Assembly (NCBI GenBank): GCA_028865845.1
Contig: JAGWJK010000135.1
Span: 1 to 8,657 of the forward strand
Reading direction: 5' to 3'
Length of the DNA: 8,657 bases
Source of the DNA: Rhizobiaceae bacterium
GTDB taxonomy: Bacteria > Pseudomonadota > Alphaproteobacteria > Rhizobiales > Rhizobiaceae
Part shown: positions 1 to 6,939 of the stretch, one piece after another
Layout of the letters: the number at the start of each line of letters is the position of its first letter
How positions within the stretch are numbered: position 1 is the stretch's first letter
The notes under the pieces: generated by a model
Told to the model about the DNA's origin: nothing
Databases searched by the model: none
Seen by the model: only the letters and a program-made list of their open reading frames with translations
Program-made: the position numbers and the translations under genes

Positions 1-506
1 GCTTGCTGTGGCTGAGGCGGTTCGACCCATTCCTCTACCGGTTCGGGCTCAGGATGCTGCACATGCGCCGGCTCTTCATAGGCTGGCTCCTCATGCACCG
101 GAACGTAAGCGGCGGCTGGCTCTTCCTGCGCATGCACTTCGACGTGCTCAGGCTCTTCATAGACCGGTGCCGGCGGCGGCTCCTCGGCAACCGGCTCTTC
201 AGCCGCATAGTGCTCTTCGACAGGCGCGGGTGCGGGTGGCGGCTCTTCGTGAACAACCGGCGCGGCCACGACCGGTTCTTCGGCCACGGGCAGCGCTTCG
301 GCGTGCTCTGCTTCGACGTCGATGATGGCGGCTTCGAGCTTATCCAGCTGCCGGCGCAGCATTTCCTCCGGCGGACGCGGCTTCATGCTCTCGAGCTGCC
401 GCCGCACTGCGCCGCGAGCCCGCTCGTAAACCTTCACCCGCATCTCGGGAGTGTTATCGGCCAAGCCATCCACGGCTCGTCGAATGACTGCTACAAAATC
501 CGCCAT
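1..506 (-). CDS. Ala/Glu/Pro-rich acidic protein downstream of purA (3' end outside window)
   Basis: The 168 visible residues read without a stop from an ATG at 506 down to the window edge, so the C-terminus is missing. Residues 1-70 form a basic, probably helical head (starts MADFVAVIRRAVDGLADNTP, then an Arg-rich stretch). From about residue 74 the protein is a low-complexity, acidic, proline-rich tail with many EEP units (VAEEP, VHEEP, VYEEP, AQEEP, AYEEP). No signal peptide or membrane segment is visible in this part. I recognise it as the type of conserved hypothetical protein that follows purA in rhizobia, but no function is known to me. Tails of this kind often act as flexible linkers ahead of another domain, so a folded or membrane domain could lie outside the window; that is inference. 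It starts 61 bases after the purA stop on the same strand and may share its transcript. A weak GAGAAAG ribosome-binding sequence lies just upstream. The opposite strand also has long open frames here, but these are a by-product of the repetitive GC-rich sequence. Confidence 0.85.
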   Translation of the reverse strand, partial: MADFVAVIRRAVDGLADNTPEMRVKVYERARGAVRRQLESMKPRPPEEMLRRQLDKLEAAIIDVEAEHAEALPVAEEPVVAAPVVHEEPPPAPAPVEEHYAAEEPVAEEPPPAPVYEEPEHVEVHAQEEPAAAYVPVHEEPAYEEPAHVQHPEPEPVEEWVEPPQPQQ

Positions 507-567
507 CAGTACTTTCTCAAGATGCCCGGCGCCTAGCCAGACCGGGATTCGTCAATGACCCGCGACA

Positions 568-1863
568 TTAGTCCTCAAACGGATCGGTCACAAGTATGGT
601 GTCTTCGCGCTCGGGGCTGGTCGAAAGCATCGCAACAGGCGCACCGATCAGCTCTTCCACCTGCCGGACATATTTGATCGCCTGGGCCGGTAAATCCGCC
701 CATTTGCGGGCGCCGACGGTCGATTCCTTCCAGCCTTCAAGCGTGATGTAGACCGGCTCGACGCGGGCCTGCGCCGACTGACTGGCGGGCAGGTAATCGA
801 TCTCCTTGCCGTCGAGCTTGTAGGCGACGCAGATCTTCAATTCGTCGAGACCGTCAAGCACGTCGAGCTTGGTGAGCGCGATGCCGGTAATACCCGACGT
901 CTTCACCGTCTGGCGAACCAGCACGGCATCGAACCAGCCGCAACGGCGTGGGCGCCCGGTGTTGACGCCGACTTCGCGGCCAACCGTCGACAGGTGCTTG
1001 CCGATCTCGTCATGCAGCTCGCAGGGGAACGGGCCTTCGCCGACACGGGTCGTATAGGCCTTGGTGATGCCGAGCACATAGCCGAGCGCCGTCGGTCCGA
1101 GGCCAGAACCCGCCGCAGCCTGTCCGGCCACCGTGTTCGAGGAGGTTACATAGGGATAGGTGCCGTGGTCGTTGTCGAGCAACGCGCCCTGCGCGCCTTC
1201 GAACAGGATGCGGGCGCCGGCCTTGCGCTGTTCGTCGAGCAGACGCCAGACATGATCCACATAAGGAAGAATGTGTTCCGCAACGGAGGTCAGTTCCTCG
1301 TGCAGAGCATCGAAGGAAATCTCGGCAAGGCCCATGCCGCGGCGCAATGCATTGTGGTGCGTCAACAGGCGATCGATCTTCGCCGGCAGCGTTTCCGGCT
1401 CCGTCAGGTCGATGACTCGGATGGCGCGGCGACCCACCTTGTCTTCATAGGCAGGACCGATGCCGCGGCGCGTCGTGCCGATCTTGGTGCCGCTGTTCGA
1501 CGCTGCGTCTTCGCGCAGCGCATCGAGATCACGGTGCAGCGACAGGATCAGCGGCGCGTTCTCCGCGATGCGCAAGACATCCGGCGTCACGGCGATGCCC
1601 TGCGCGCGCAGCTTTTCGACCTCGGCGACGAAGTGATGCGGATCGACGACGACACCGTTGCCGATGACGCTCAGCTTGCCGCGCACGAGGCCGGACGGCA
1701 GCAGCGCAAGCTTGTAGCTGACACCATCGACGACCAGCGTATGACCGGCGTTGTGCCCGCCCTGAAAGCGCACGATCACATCGGCACGTTCGGAAAGCCA
1801 GTCGACAATCTTGCCCTTGCCTTCGTCACCCCATTGCGAACCGATCACAACTACGTTCGTCAT
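568..1863 (-). CDS. purA: Adenylosuccinate synthetase
   Basis: This 431-residue cytoplasmic enzyme joins IMP and aspartate, with GTP hydrolysis, to give adenylosuccinate, the first step from IMP to AMP. The start [18 protein letters not shown] matches the family start. Visible motifs are the P-loop-like GDEGKGK at 12-18 with catalytic Asp13, GGHNAGHT at 35-42 with catalytic His41, GIGPAYEDK at 134-142 with Lys142, [13 protein letters not shown] at 271-283, [10 protein letters not shown] at 303-312, and the guanine-binding TKLD at 331-334. Length is normal for the family and no damage is seen. The frame stays open 61 codons further upstream, but that extension has no family resemblance and would begin inside the intergenic region. 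The true start has a GGAG only two bases ahead, so start choice rests on family alignment. A TATAGAT sequence at 1917-1923 could be a -10 box, but I find no convincing -35. The 222-base gap to the methyltransferase gene suggests its own promoter. Confidence 0.98.
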   Translation of the reverse strand: MTNVVVIGSQWGDEGKGKIVDWLSERADVIVRFQGGHNAGHTLVVDGVSYKLALLPSGLVRGKLSVIGNGVVVDPHHFVAEVEKLRAQGIAVTPDVLRIAENAPLILSLHRDLDALREDAASNSGTKIGTTRRGIGPAYEDKVGRRAIRVIDLTEPETLPAKIDRLLTHHNALRRGMGLAEISFDALHEELTSVAEHILPYVDHVWRLLDEQRKAGARILFEGAQGALLDNDHGTYPYVTSSNTVAGQAAAGSGLGPTALGYVLGITKAYTTRVGEGPFPCELHDEIGKHLSTVGREVGVNTGRPRRCGWFDAVLVRQTVKTSGITGIALTKLDVLDGLDELKICVAYKLDGKEIDYLPASQSAQARVEPVYITLEGWKESTVGARKWADLPAQAIKYVRQVEELIGAPVAMLSTSPEREDTILVTDPFED

Positions 1864-2085
1864 TTCTCCATTCCCGCTTCCTGCGCGCAACAGGCGCGCC
1901 TTGCTCAAACCCGCGCATCTATAAAGGTTTGTTTTTCGGAAAGCGACCCTGTTCTCCCAGGAGATTCGGCTTTTTACGTGACGAATCAGCACGTCCAACA
2001 GGATTTTTCCCGCCGGCACTGGCCGATGGGATACGAGGGGCGCCACGGGACGCCCCTCCCGATTCTTAAAGAGAGGTTACCGATT
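1864..2085 (-). other. Intergenic region upstream of purA
   Basis: These 222 bases separate the methyltransferase stop from the purA start, both on the minus strand. They should hold the end of the methyltransferase transcript and the purA promoter. Seen directly: a perfect 8-bp inverted repeat at 2035-2058, and a TATAGAT at 1917-1923 that could be a minus-strand -10 box. I see no coding region of its own here; the open frames crossing it are antisense shadows or the unsupported upstream extension of purA. Confidence 0.5.
2035..2058 (-). terminator. GC-rich stem-loop after the methyltransferase gene (possible terminator)
   Basis: GAGGGGCG and CGCCCCTC form a perfect 8-bp stem around an 8-base loop, 27 bases past the methyltransferase stop. 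There is no T-run after the stem in either direction, so it is not a classical intrinsic terminator. It could stabilise the 3' end of the transcript or act with Rho. Terminator function is inference from position only. Confidence 0.35.
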
Positions 2086-2895
2086 TCAGGAAATCCCCGG
2101 CTTATGGGCGACAACATGGAAATATTCCTGCTCGGACGAAGCCGTCGCACCGATCGCCGTTCCGTTGAGATCGAGAAGCCGCGCGGGCGTCGCAAATCCG
2201 GCATCCGCAAGCTGCGCCTGCAGCTGGGCGGGAGTCGTCGCATAGACCATGATGCCGAAATCATGCGCACCGTGCAGCAGCACGGCATGTTCGCCACTGC
2301 GCTGTTCCAACGGCATGAGGCGTCGCTGACGCAGCGAGCCGAAAACCCGACCCTCGACATAGCGAAGCGTGCGAAAACCCATTCGCACCGGGTTGGCCGT
2401 CCACTCCAGCCGGCGATAATCGACACGCCGTGCAAAACCTTGCCAGTCGCGATGGAAAGTCGAAAAGGCGAAGGCCCCGCCCGGGCTCAACACGCGAGAC
2501 GCCTCGCTGAAGATCGCAAGGCGCCCGGCCGCATCGACGGAATCGATGCCGTTATAACTAAAGACGACGAGATCGAAGCTGCCATCCGCAAGCGCCGACA
2601 GATCGCGCGCATCCATATGCTCGAAGCGAAGATCGGGATGGTTCTTGCGGGCAAGCTCGACCATCTGCGGCGTATAATCGACGCCAAGATAGTCGGTGGC
2701 GATCGGGCGCAGCAGCTCGGCCGTGCGACCACCGCCGACGCCGATGTCAAGTACGCGGCCCCTGCCCGCTTGCGGCGTCGCCATGCGGAAAGCAACGCGT
2801 TCGCCCTCATTGATATAGCCGCTGCTGCGACGATAGTCACGCAGGGCCAGGGGGCTACGCCAGGTCTGTCGATTGATAGTTTCCATCATATGCAT
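2086..2895 (-). CDS. Class I SAM-dependent methyltransferase
   Basis: This 269-residue soluble protein has the Rossmann-type methyltransferase core. Residues 48-58 (VLDIGVGGGRT) are the glycine-rich SAM-binding motif I. GVDYTPQMVELAR at 71-83 carries the acidic residue (Asp73) expected to bind the SAM ribose. MDARDLSALADGSFDLVVFS at 94-113 covers motifs II-III, and ASRVLSPGGAFAFSTFHRD at 132-150 is the usual post-motif region. Residues 155-269 are a family-specific C-terminal part that probably sets the substrate, which I cannot name; small-molecule methyltransferases of the UbiE/BioC-like group are the nearest resemblance. A TTG four codons upstream is also in frame, but GGAG at 2902-2905 overlaps that region and is ideally spaced (six bases) for the ATG at 2895, so I chose that start. 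Two more ATGs follow at 2889 and 2886. It probably has its own promoter in the 184-base gap upstream. Confidence 0.88.
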   Translation of the reverse strand: MHMMETINRQTWRSPLALRDYRRSSGYINEGERVAFRMATPQAGRGRVLDIGVGGGRTAELLRPIATDYLGVDYTPQMVELARKNHPDLRFEHMDARDLSALADGSFDLVVFSYNGIDSVDAAGRLAIFSEASRVLSPGGAFAFSTFHRDWQGFARRVDYRRLEWTANPVRMGFRTLRYVEGRVFGSLRQRRLMPLEQRSGEHAVLLHGAHDFGIMVYATTPAQLQAQLADAGFATPARLLDLNGTAIGATASSEQEYFHVVAHKPGIS

Positions 2896-2901
2896 GGCAG
2901 A

Positions 2902-2905
2902 CTCC
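2902..2905 (-). promoter_or_regulatory. Shine-Dalgarno deciding the methyltransferase start
   Basis: The minus strand reads GGAG, then six bases, then ATG (2895-2893). The alternative TTG at 2907 would place this GGAG inside the coding sequence. The later ATGs at 2889 and 2886 would be 12 and 15 bases away, longer than usual. Confidence 0.6.
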
Positions 2906-2993
2906 AATTCAAAAATTAACGCTTAGGTTGTTTAATCCCGCGACTGTTATTTGAATTGAGCTATATAATAAACTCGGCGGACGTGCAGCATTC

Positions 2994-3014
2994 CGAGGGC
3001 TCCCGCGGCCCTCG
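2994..3014 (-). terminator. Stem-loop between acetyltransferase and methyltransferase genes
   Basis: CGAGGGC and GCCCTCG form a perfect 7-bp stem with a 7-base loop (TCCCGCG on the plus strand). It lies 65 bases past the acetyltransferase stop and about 100 bases before the methyltransferase start, all on the minus strand. No T-run follows on that strand. It could mark the end of the acetyltransferase transcript or be a leader element of the methyltransferase gene. An AT-rich stretch at 2961-2974, read on the minus strand, could hold a methyltransferase promoter, but no -35 is clear. Confidence 0.35.
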
Positions 3015-3079
3015 AACCGGTCTTAATCTTTTGTTAGGGTTAATATTCGGCGAGGCCGTAGAGGCTGAAACAGCTTGAG

Positions 3080-3934
3080 TTAGCCGAGTTCGAGCGTCGT
3101 TACTGCAAAGATTCGGTCGAGTTTCATTTCGGGTGTCCCGCCGCGATACATGCGCGCCGTTTCGAACACCGGCGAGAGCCCCAACGCTTCTGCAAGCTTG
3201 ATCGCCTCGATATTGTCCTCAGGCACGTCCATATAGACTGGACCACCTTTGGTTGCTGCCAGCAGCGCATTCAGCAAGGCGGCGGCCGTGTCGGAGTCGT
3301 CGGCAAACAACGGCCCGATCTTATGCCCGATGAAACAGCGGCGGATGGTGCCGTATCCACGGATCTTCCCACCACTTTCGACAACGACGGATTTTCGCTT
3401 TTCCGGAGCACCGCACCAGGAGGACAGGAACGTATATCGCAGGCCCGGAAAGATGCCGGCATCGTAGCGGAGGAGATGCTGCAGACGCTCCTGCGTGACC
3501 GCGCTCACCTCGATTGTCTTCGCACCCGTATCGAGCATCTTCGGAATGCCGCCGTAGCGCACCGTCCGATAAGCGGCCTCAAAGCCGACGCGACGGTAGT
3601 TTTCCTGCTGCGCAACCACGCCATCGAGACCGATGACGCGATGGCCCGCAGAGGCCATGCCCTTGTTCCAGAGCGCCTTGCCATAACCCCTGCCCCGAAA
3701 TTCGGGGTGGACCATGTAAAGACCGAGAAACGCGAAGGCCTCGCCATATTTCACGACGGAAATACAGCCCACCGGCACTTCGCCGACGGCGCCGATGAAA
3801 AAGCCGGAAGCATCGGCCTGTTCGAATGCCGGGGCGTCGTCAATTCCGGGATTCCATCCCTCCTGACGCGCCCATTCGAGTGCGAGTTCCAATTCCCCGG
3901 CTCGCATTGTACGCACGGCGAAAGTCGACTTCAT
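3080..3934 (-). CDS. GNAT family N-acetyltransferase with second C-terminal acyltransferase-like domain
   Basis: This 284-residue protein starts with a GNAT domain (about residues 5-130). Its acetyl-CoA pyrophosphate-binding motif A is clear at 76-88 (HPEFRGRGYGKAL), after the beta-strand FLGLYMV at 69-75. QQENYRRVGFEAAYR at 109-123 matches the motif B region ('N.Y.r.GF'). Residues 140-284 form a second domain resembling the GNAT-like C-terminal domain found in YitH-type acetyltransferases (Pfam Acetyltransf_18 by recollection); GYGTIRRC at 193-200 and GPVYMDVPEDNIEAIKLAEALG at 231-252 are typical. It should transfer an acetyl group from acetyl-CoA to an amine, but the substrate cannot be told. 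The ATG at 3934 gives a full-length N-terminus; a second ATG at codon 10 has no ribosome-binding sequence. It is divergent from rkpK across a 463-base region, and an inverted repeat lies about 30 bases upstream. Confidence 0.88.
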   Translation of the reverse strand: MKSTFAVRTMRAGELELALEWARQEGWNPGIDDAPAFEQADASGFFIGAVGEVPVGCISVVKYGEAFAFLGLYMVHPEFRGRGYGKALWNKGMASAGHRVIGLDGVVAQQENYRRVGFEAAYRTVRYGGIPKMLDTGAKTIEVSAVTQERLQHLLRYDAGIFPGLRYTFLSSWCGAPEKRKSVVVESGGKIRGYGTIRRCFIGHKIGPLFADDSDTAAALLNALLAATKGGPVYMDVPEDNIEAIKLAEALGLSPVFETARMYRGGTPEMKLDRIFAVTTLELG

Positions 3935-3963
3935 GCACCAGCCCTGAATCGCCTGTTTTGCAC

Positions 3964-3979
3964 CGTTCCCGCCGGAACG
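3964..3979. repeat. Inverted repeat upstream of the acetyltransferase gene (possible operator)
   Basis: CGTTCC and GGAACG form a perfect 6-bp inverted repeat around CGCC. Flanking GCAC (from 3960) and GTGC (to 3986) extend the symmetry with a three-base offset. It sits 30-45 bases before the acetyltransferase ATG on the minus strand, where it could be a regulator site or a leader stem-loop. No regulator gene is in the window to match it. Confidence 0.35.
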
Positions 3980-4288
3980 ATTGTGCCCAATTGATCATGC
4001 TGCAATGCGAAGGCAATCACAAGCGTCATGCTAAAATATAACTAACGAAACTACCTCATTGCGGATGGGGATATATTGGCGCGCGAAAAACATCATGCGC
4101 AGCACTTTAAAAGCAGCAATATTCGGTCGGACTTCAACTGCAAAACGCCGCTTTTACTTCGACGTGTTGCTCTAGCCGCGGTGAGATTTTCAAGCGACGT
4201 CTGCCAAGCTTTTAACAATCGACTAAAATCATCCAGCCCGCCAATCCACTATTTGTGACAGTTCTATGTGTCCGGCGCCGACAGATAT

Positions 4289-4316
4289 TTGGCGTATAGG
4301 CGCCCCCCTCTATCCT
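4289..4316 (+). promoter_or_regulatory. Candidate sigma-70-type promoter of rkpK-lpsL
   Basis: TTGGCG (4289-4294) and TATCCT (4311-4316) are spaced by 16 bases, and each matches four of six consensus positions. Transcription would start near 4323, giving a leader of about 75 bases that begins with the hairpin at 4324-4364. The match is modest; the agreement between predicted start and hairpin is what makes it attractive. Confidence 0.35.
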
Positions 4317-4323
4317 GTGTATA

Positions 4324-4364
4324 AGCGCAGGCGACCGCCAACGGTGGGATCGCGTTTCTGCGCT
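4324..4364 (+). promoter_or_regulatory. Long imperfect hairpin in the rkpK leader
   Basis: Three stem segments stack: AGCGCAG (4324-4330) with CTGCGCT (4358-4364), GCGA (4331-4334) with TCGC (4350-4353), and CCGCC (4335-4339) with GGTGG (4343-4347, using one G-U pair), closed by an AAC loop. Together this is 16 pairs, with bulges of GA and GTTT only on the 3' side. It ends 33 bases before the rkpK ATG. A role in RNA stability or translation control is inference; it is not followed directly by a T-run as a terminator would be. Confidence 0.5.
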
Positions 4365-4372
4365 GAGCCCGA

Positions 4373-4386
4373 CCTTTTGTAAAAGG
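4373..4386 (+). promoter_or_regulatory. Small hairpin covering the rkpK Shine-Dalgarno
   Basis: CCTTTTGTAAAAGG is a near-perfect inverted repeat that can form a 5-bp stem with a TGTA loop. Its 3' arm contains most of the ribosome-binding sequence AAGGA (4383-4387), ten bases before the ATG at 4398. Folding would hide this site. The stem is AU-rich and weak, so the effect may be small or temperature dependent; that is inference. Confidence 0.4.
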
Positions 4387-4397
4387 ACAGAATTTAC

Positions 4398-5732
4398 ATG
4401 CACATCACGATGATTGGTTCGGGTTATGTCGGTCTCGTGTCCGGTGTCTGCTTTGCCGATTTCGGCCACGACGTCATCTGCGTCGACAAGGATGTCGCCA
4501 AGATCGATGCGCTGCGCCGCGGCGAGATCCCGATCTTCGAACCCGGCCTTGAACAGCTTGTCGCCGAAAACGTCCGGGCCGAACGCCTGTCTTTCTCCAC
4601 CGATGTCAAGGCAAGCGTTGCCGCAAGCGATGTCGTCTTCATCGCCGTCGGCACGCCGTCGCGCCGTGGCGACGGTCATGCCGATCTCTCTTATGTCTAT
4701 GCCGCCGCCCGCGAAATCGCCGAGCACGTCAAGGGCTTCACCGTCATCGTCACCAAGTCCACCGTTCCGGTCGGCACCGGCGACGAGGTCGAGCGCATCA
4801 TCCGCGAAACCAATCCCAATGCCGACGTCGCCGTCGTCTCCAATCCGGAATTTTTGCGCGAAGGTGCGGCGATCGAGGACTTCAAGCGCCCCGACCGCAT
4901 CGTCATCGGCCTCAACGACGATCGCGCCAAGGAGGTCATGACCGAAGTCTACCGGCCGCTCTATCTCAACCAGGCGCCGCTCCTGTTTACGGCACGCCGC
5001 ACCTCCGAGCTGATCAAATACGCCGCCAATGCCTTCCTTGCCATGAAGATTACCTTCATCAACGAGATGGCCGATCTTTGCGAGAAGGTGGGCGCCAATG
5101 TGCAGGAGGTCTCGCGCGGCATCGGCCTCGATGGCCGTATCGGCTCGAAATTCCTGCATGCCGGCCCCGGCTATGGCGGCTCGTGCTTCCCGAAGGATAC
5201 GCTGGCGCTGGCCAAGACCGCCCAGGACCATGACAGCCCGGTTCGGCTGATCGAAACGACGATCTCGATCAACGACAACCGCAAGCGCGCCATGGGCCGG
5301 AAAGTCATTTCGGCCATGGGCGGCGATATCAGAGGCAAGACCATTGCCGTGCTCGGCCTGACCTTCAAGCCGAATACCGACGACATGCGCGACAGCCCGG
5401 CGATCTCGGTCATCCAGACATTGCAGGACGCTGGCGCCAGAGTGGTCGGCTTCGATCCGGAGGGCATGGACAATGCCCGCCTGGTGATCGACAATATCGT
5501 CTATGCCGACGATGCCTATGGTGCGGCCCGCGATGCCGATGCCCTGGTCATCGTCACGGAATGGAACCAGTTCCGCGCGCTGGATTTCACCCGCCTGAAG
5601 GCTGTGATGAAGGCGCCGGTGCTCGTCGATCTCAGAAACATCTATCGCCACGACGAGGTCGCCCGGCACGGCTTTACCTATACCAGCGTCGGCCGGCCGG
5701 CCGGCGACGCCGCGGAACAAACGAAAGCCTGA
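4398..5732 (+). CDS. rkpK: UDP-glucose 6-dehydrogenase
   Basis: This 444-residue cytoplasmic enzyme oxidises UDP-glucose to UDP-glucuronate with two NAD+. The N-terminal NAD-binding fold shows [10 protein letters not shown] at 7-16 and the ribose-binding Asp30. Other family motifs are [10 protein letters not shown] at 118-127, NPEFLREG at 149-156, and [10 protein letters not shown] at 204-213 with catalytic Lys207 and Asn211. The nucleophile Cys263 lies in [12 protein letters not shown] at 256-267. The C-terminal UDP-binding domain carries [16 protein letters not shown] at 320-335. Length is normal and the protein is intact. It closely resembles rhizobial RkpK (called Exo5 in R. leguminosarum), whose product feeds acidic exopolysaccharide, capsule and LPS synthesis. 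AAGGA lies ten bases before the ATG. The lpsL gene follows after two bases, so the two enzymes act in sequence from one operon. The leader has two hairpins, hinting at post-transcriptional control. Confidence 0.96.
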   Translation: MHITMIGSGYVGLVSGVCFADFGHDVICVDKDVAKIDALRRGEIPIFEPGLEQLVAENVRAERLSFSTDVKASVAASDVVFIAVGTPSRRGDGHADLSYVYAAAREIAEHVKGFTVIVTKSTVPVGTGDEVERIIRETNPNADVAVVSNPEFLREGAAIEDFKRPDRIVIGLNDDRAKEVMTEVYRPLYLNQAPLLFTARRTSELIKYAANAFLAMKITFINEMADLCEKVGANVQEVSRGIGLDGRIGSKFLHAGPGYGGSCFPKDTLALAKTAQDHDSPVRLIETTISINDNRKRAMGRKVISAMGGDIRGKTIAVLGLTFKPNTDDMRDSPAISVIQTLQDAGARVVGFDPEGMDNARLVIDNIVYADDAYGAARDADALVIVTEWNQFRALDFTRLKAVMKAPVLVDLRNIYRHDEVARHGFTYTSVGRPAGDAAEQTKA

Positions 5733-5734
5733 GA

Positions 5735-6739
5735 ATGCGCTATCTCATCACCGGAACCGCCGGCTTCATCGGCTTCCATCTTGCCCGGCGCTTGCTGGAG
5801 GACGGTCACTTCGTCGTCGGCTTCGACGGCATGACGCCCTATTACGACGTCAAGCTGAAAGAAAAGCGCCATGCCATCCTCGCCCGATCCAACGGTTTCA
5901 AGGCCGTTGTCGGGATGCTGGAGGATAAGGCGGCGCTGGATCACGCGGCCGAGCTTGCGGAACCCGATGTCATCGTGCACCTCGCCGCCCAGGCCGGTGT
6001 GCGCTACAGCCTGGAAAATCCGAAGTCCTACGTCGATTCCAACGTCACCGGCTCGTTCAACGTGTTGGAACTGGCAAGAAGCCTGCAGCCGAAGCATCTG
6101 CTGCTTGCCTCGACCTCCTCGGTATACGGCGCCAACGAGAAGATCCCTTTCGCGGAAAGCGACAAGGCCGACGAGCAGATGACTATCTATGCGGCGACGA
6201 AGAAGGGTATGGAGTTGATGGCGCACAGCTACGCCCATCTCTTCAACGTGCCCACCACTGCCTTTCGCTTCTTCACGGTCTACGGCCCCTGGGGCCGTCC
6301 CGACATGGCGCTGTTCAAGTTCGTCGATGCCATCAAGAACGATCGGCCGATCGAGATCTACGGTGAAGGCAAGATGAGCCGCGATTTCACCTATATCGAC
6401 GATCTGGTGGAAGGCATCGTCCGGCTGATCGGCGTGATCCCGTCGGAAGAAAACCGTGTCGCATCGGAGACCGTGATCGATACCCTTTCGAAACACGCGC
6501 CGTTCCGCGTCGTCAACATCGGCGGTGGCACACCGGTCGGCCTGCTGCAATTCGTCGAGACGATCGAAACGATGCTCGGCAAGAAAGCGATCCGGCAGCT
6601 GCTGCCGATGCAGCCCGGCGACGTGCACAACACCTATGCCGTGCCCGACCTGCTCGTGGCGCTGACCGGCTTCAAGCCGAAGATCGAGGTCGACGAGGGC
6701 GTGCGCCGCTTCGTCGAGTGGTATCAGGAAAACTATTGA
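5735..6739 (+). CDS. lpsL: UDP-glucuronate 4-epimerase (NAD-dependent epimerase/dehydratase family)
   Basis: This 334-residue extended short-chain dehydrogenase converts UDP-glucuronate to UDP-galacturonate, the donor for galacturonic acid in rhizobial LPS and other polysaccharides. The NAD-binding GTAGFIG is at 7-13 and Asp31 follows at the end of the second strand. [11 protein letters not shown] at 82-92, typical of glucuronate epimerases, is present. The catalytic set is Ser127/Ser128 in STSSVYG with the YxxxK pair Tyr152 and Lys156. [16 protein letters not shown] at 177-192 and SRDFTYIDD at 215-223 also fit. It resembles LpsL of Sinorhizobium meliloti. The frame is open upstream into rkpK, but the family start [13 protein letters not shown] is at 5735, two bases after the rkpK stop, with only a weak ribosome-binding sequence, so translation is probably coupled. 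No clear intrinsic terminator follows. An IS66-family element ends about 355 bases downstream. Confidence 0.95.
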   Translation: MRYLITGTAGFIGFHLARRLLEDGHFVVGFDGMTPYYDVKLKEKRHAILARSNGFKAVVGMLEDKAALDHAAELAEPDVIVHLAAQAGVRYSLENPKSYVDSNVTGSFNVLELARSLQPKHLLLASTSSVYGANEKIPFAESDKADEQMTIYAATKKGMELMAHSYAHLFNVPTTAFRFFTVYGPWGRPDMALFKFVDAIKNDRPIEIYGEGKMSRDFTYIDDLVEGIVRLIGVIPSEENRVASETVIDTLSKHAPFRVVNIGGGTPVGLLQFVETIETMLGKKAIRQLLPMQPGDVHNTYAVPDLLVALTGFKPKIEVDEGVRRFVEWYQENY

Positions 6740-6939
6740 TGATGTTTGGCGTGACTTCGCTGAACCCGCACAACGGCGATGAAAAACTGGAATATCGTTT
6801 CAAGCCGATGTTTAGGTTGCACGATAAGGTTGCGCCAGATTTAACCTCGTTTTGGAGAAGGTTTATTTTCAGATTCGACTGGAGATCGATCGCTGAATGC
6901 AGAGTATGGTCATTTTGCATGCCGGGGATATTCGATTAG
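6739..6939 (+). CDS. Possible small ORF overlapping the lpsL stop
   Basis: An ATG at 6739 overlaps the lpsL stop (TGATG), and the frame stays open for 66 codons to a TAG at 6937-6939. The arrangement is typical of translational coupling, and a second ATG follows at once. Against it: the sequence is more AT-rich than lpsL, the product is rich in Phe, Trp, Arg and Met with no motif I recognise, and it could be a chance frame. A further 21-residue frame begins at 6940 directly after the TAG. I would treat this as a weak candidate or a decayed gene start. Confidence 0.2.
   Translation: MMFGVTSLNPHNGDEKLEYRFKPMFRLHDKVAPDLTSFWRRFIFRFDWRSIAECRVWSFCMPGIFD

Larger units (their letters stand above)
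3935..4397. other. Divergent intergenic region between acetyltransferase gene and rkpK
   Basis: These 463 bases hold no supported gene. Positions about 4020-4260 are clearly more AT-rich than the flanking genes. A 60-codon TTG-started frame at 4076-4258 has no ribosome-binding sequence and no recognisable product. Near the left end is an inverted repeat (3964-3979) ahead of the acetyltransferase gene. The right end holds the likely rkpK promoter and a structured leader, listed separately. The region is long for a simple divergent promoter, so additional regulatory sites or a small RNA are possible but not shown. Confidence 0.7.

Noticed and set aside
3..536. Plus-strand frame of 177 codons opposite the EEP-rich protein gene
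   Set aside because: Product is an implausible Arg/Leu/Phe-rich sequence; the minus frame gives a protein of the kind found after purA in rhizobia and has an ATG placed right after purA.
525..546. CCCGG/CCGGG stem between purA and the acidic-protein gene as a terminator
   Set aside because: Only five or six pairs around a long loop and no T-run; the close spacing suggests read-through instead.
1864..2046. 61-codon N-terminal extension of PurA
   Set aside because: Not similar to any PurA; the family start MTNVVVIG is at 1863.
994..2919. 641-codon open frame on the plus strand antisense to purA and the methyltransferase gene
   Set aside because: It lies opposite two well-supported genes and has no recognisable domain; long antisense frames are expected in GC-rich coding DNA.
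4076..4258. 60-codon TTG-started frame in the divergent region
   Set aside because: No ribosome-binding sequence, no motif, and it lies in AT-rich promoter DNA.
4212..5720. 502-codon minus-strand frame opposite rkpK
   Set aside because: RkpK on the plus strand is unmistakable; the antisense product is a low-complexity Asp/Gly/Val-rich shadow with no domain.
5561..5734. 58-codon N-terminal extension of LpsL inside rkpK
   Set aside because: Overlaps rkpK in another frame; the epimerase NAD-binding start begins exactly at the ATG at 5735.
5678..6628. 316-codon minus-strand frame opposite lpsL
   Set aside because: Shadow of lpsL, without motifs or a plausible start signal.
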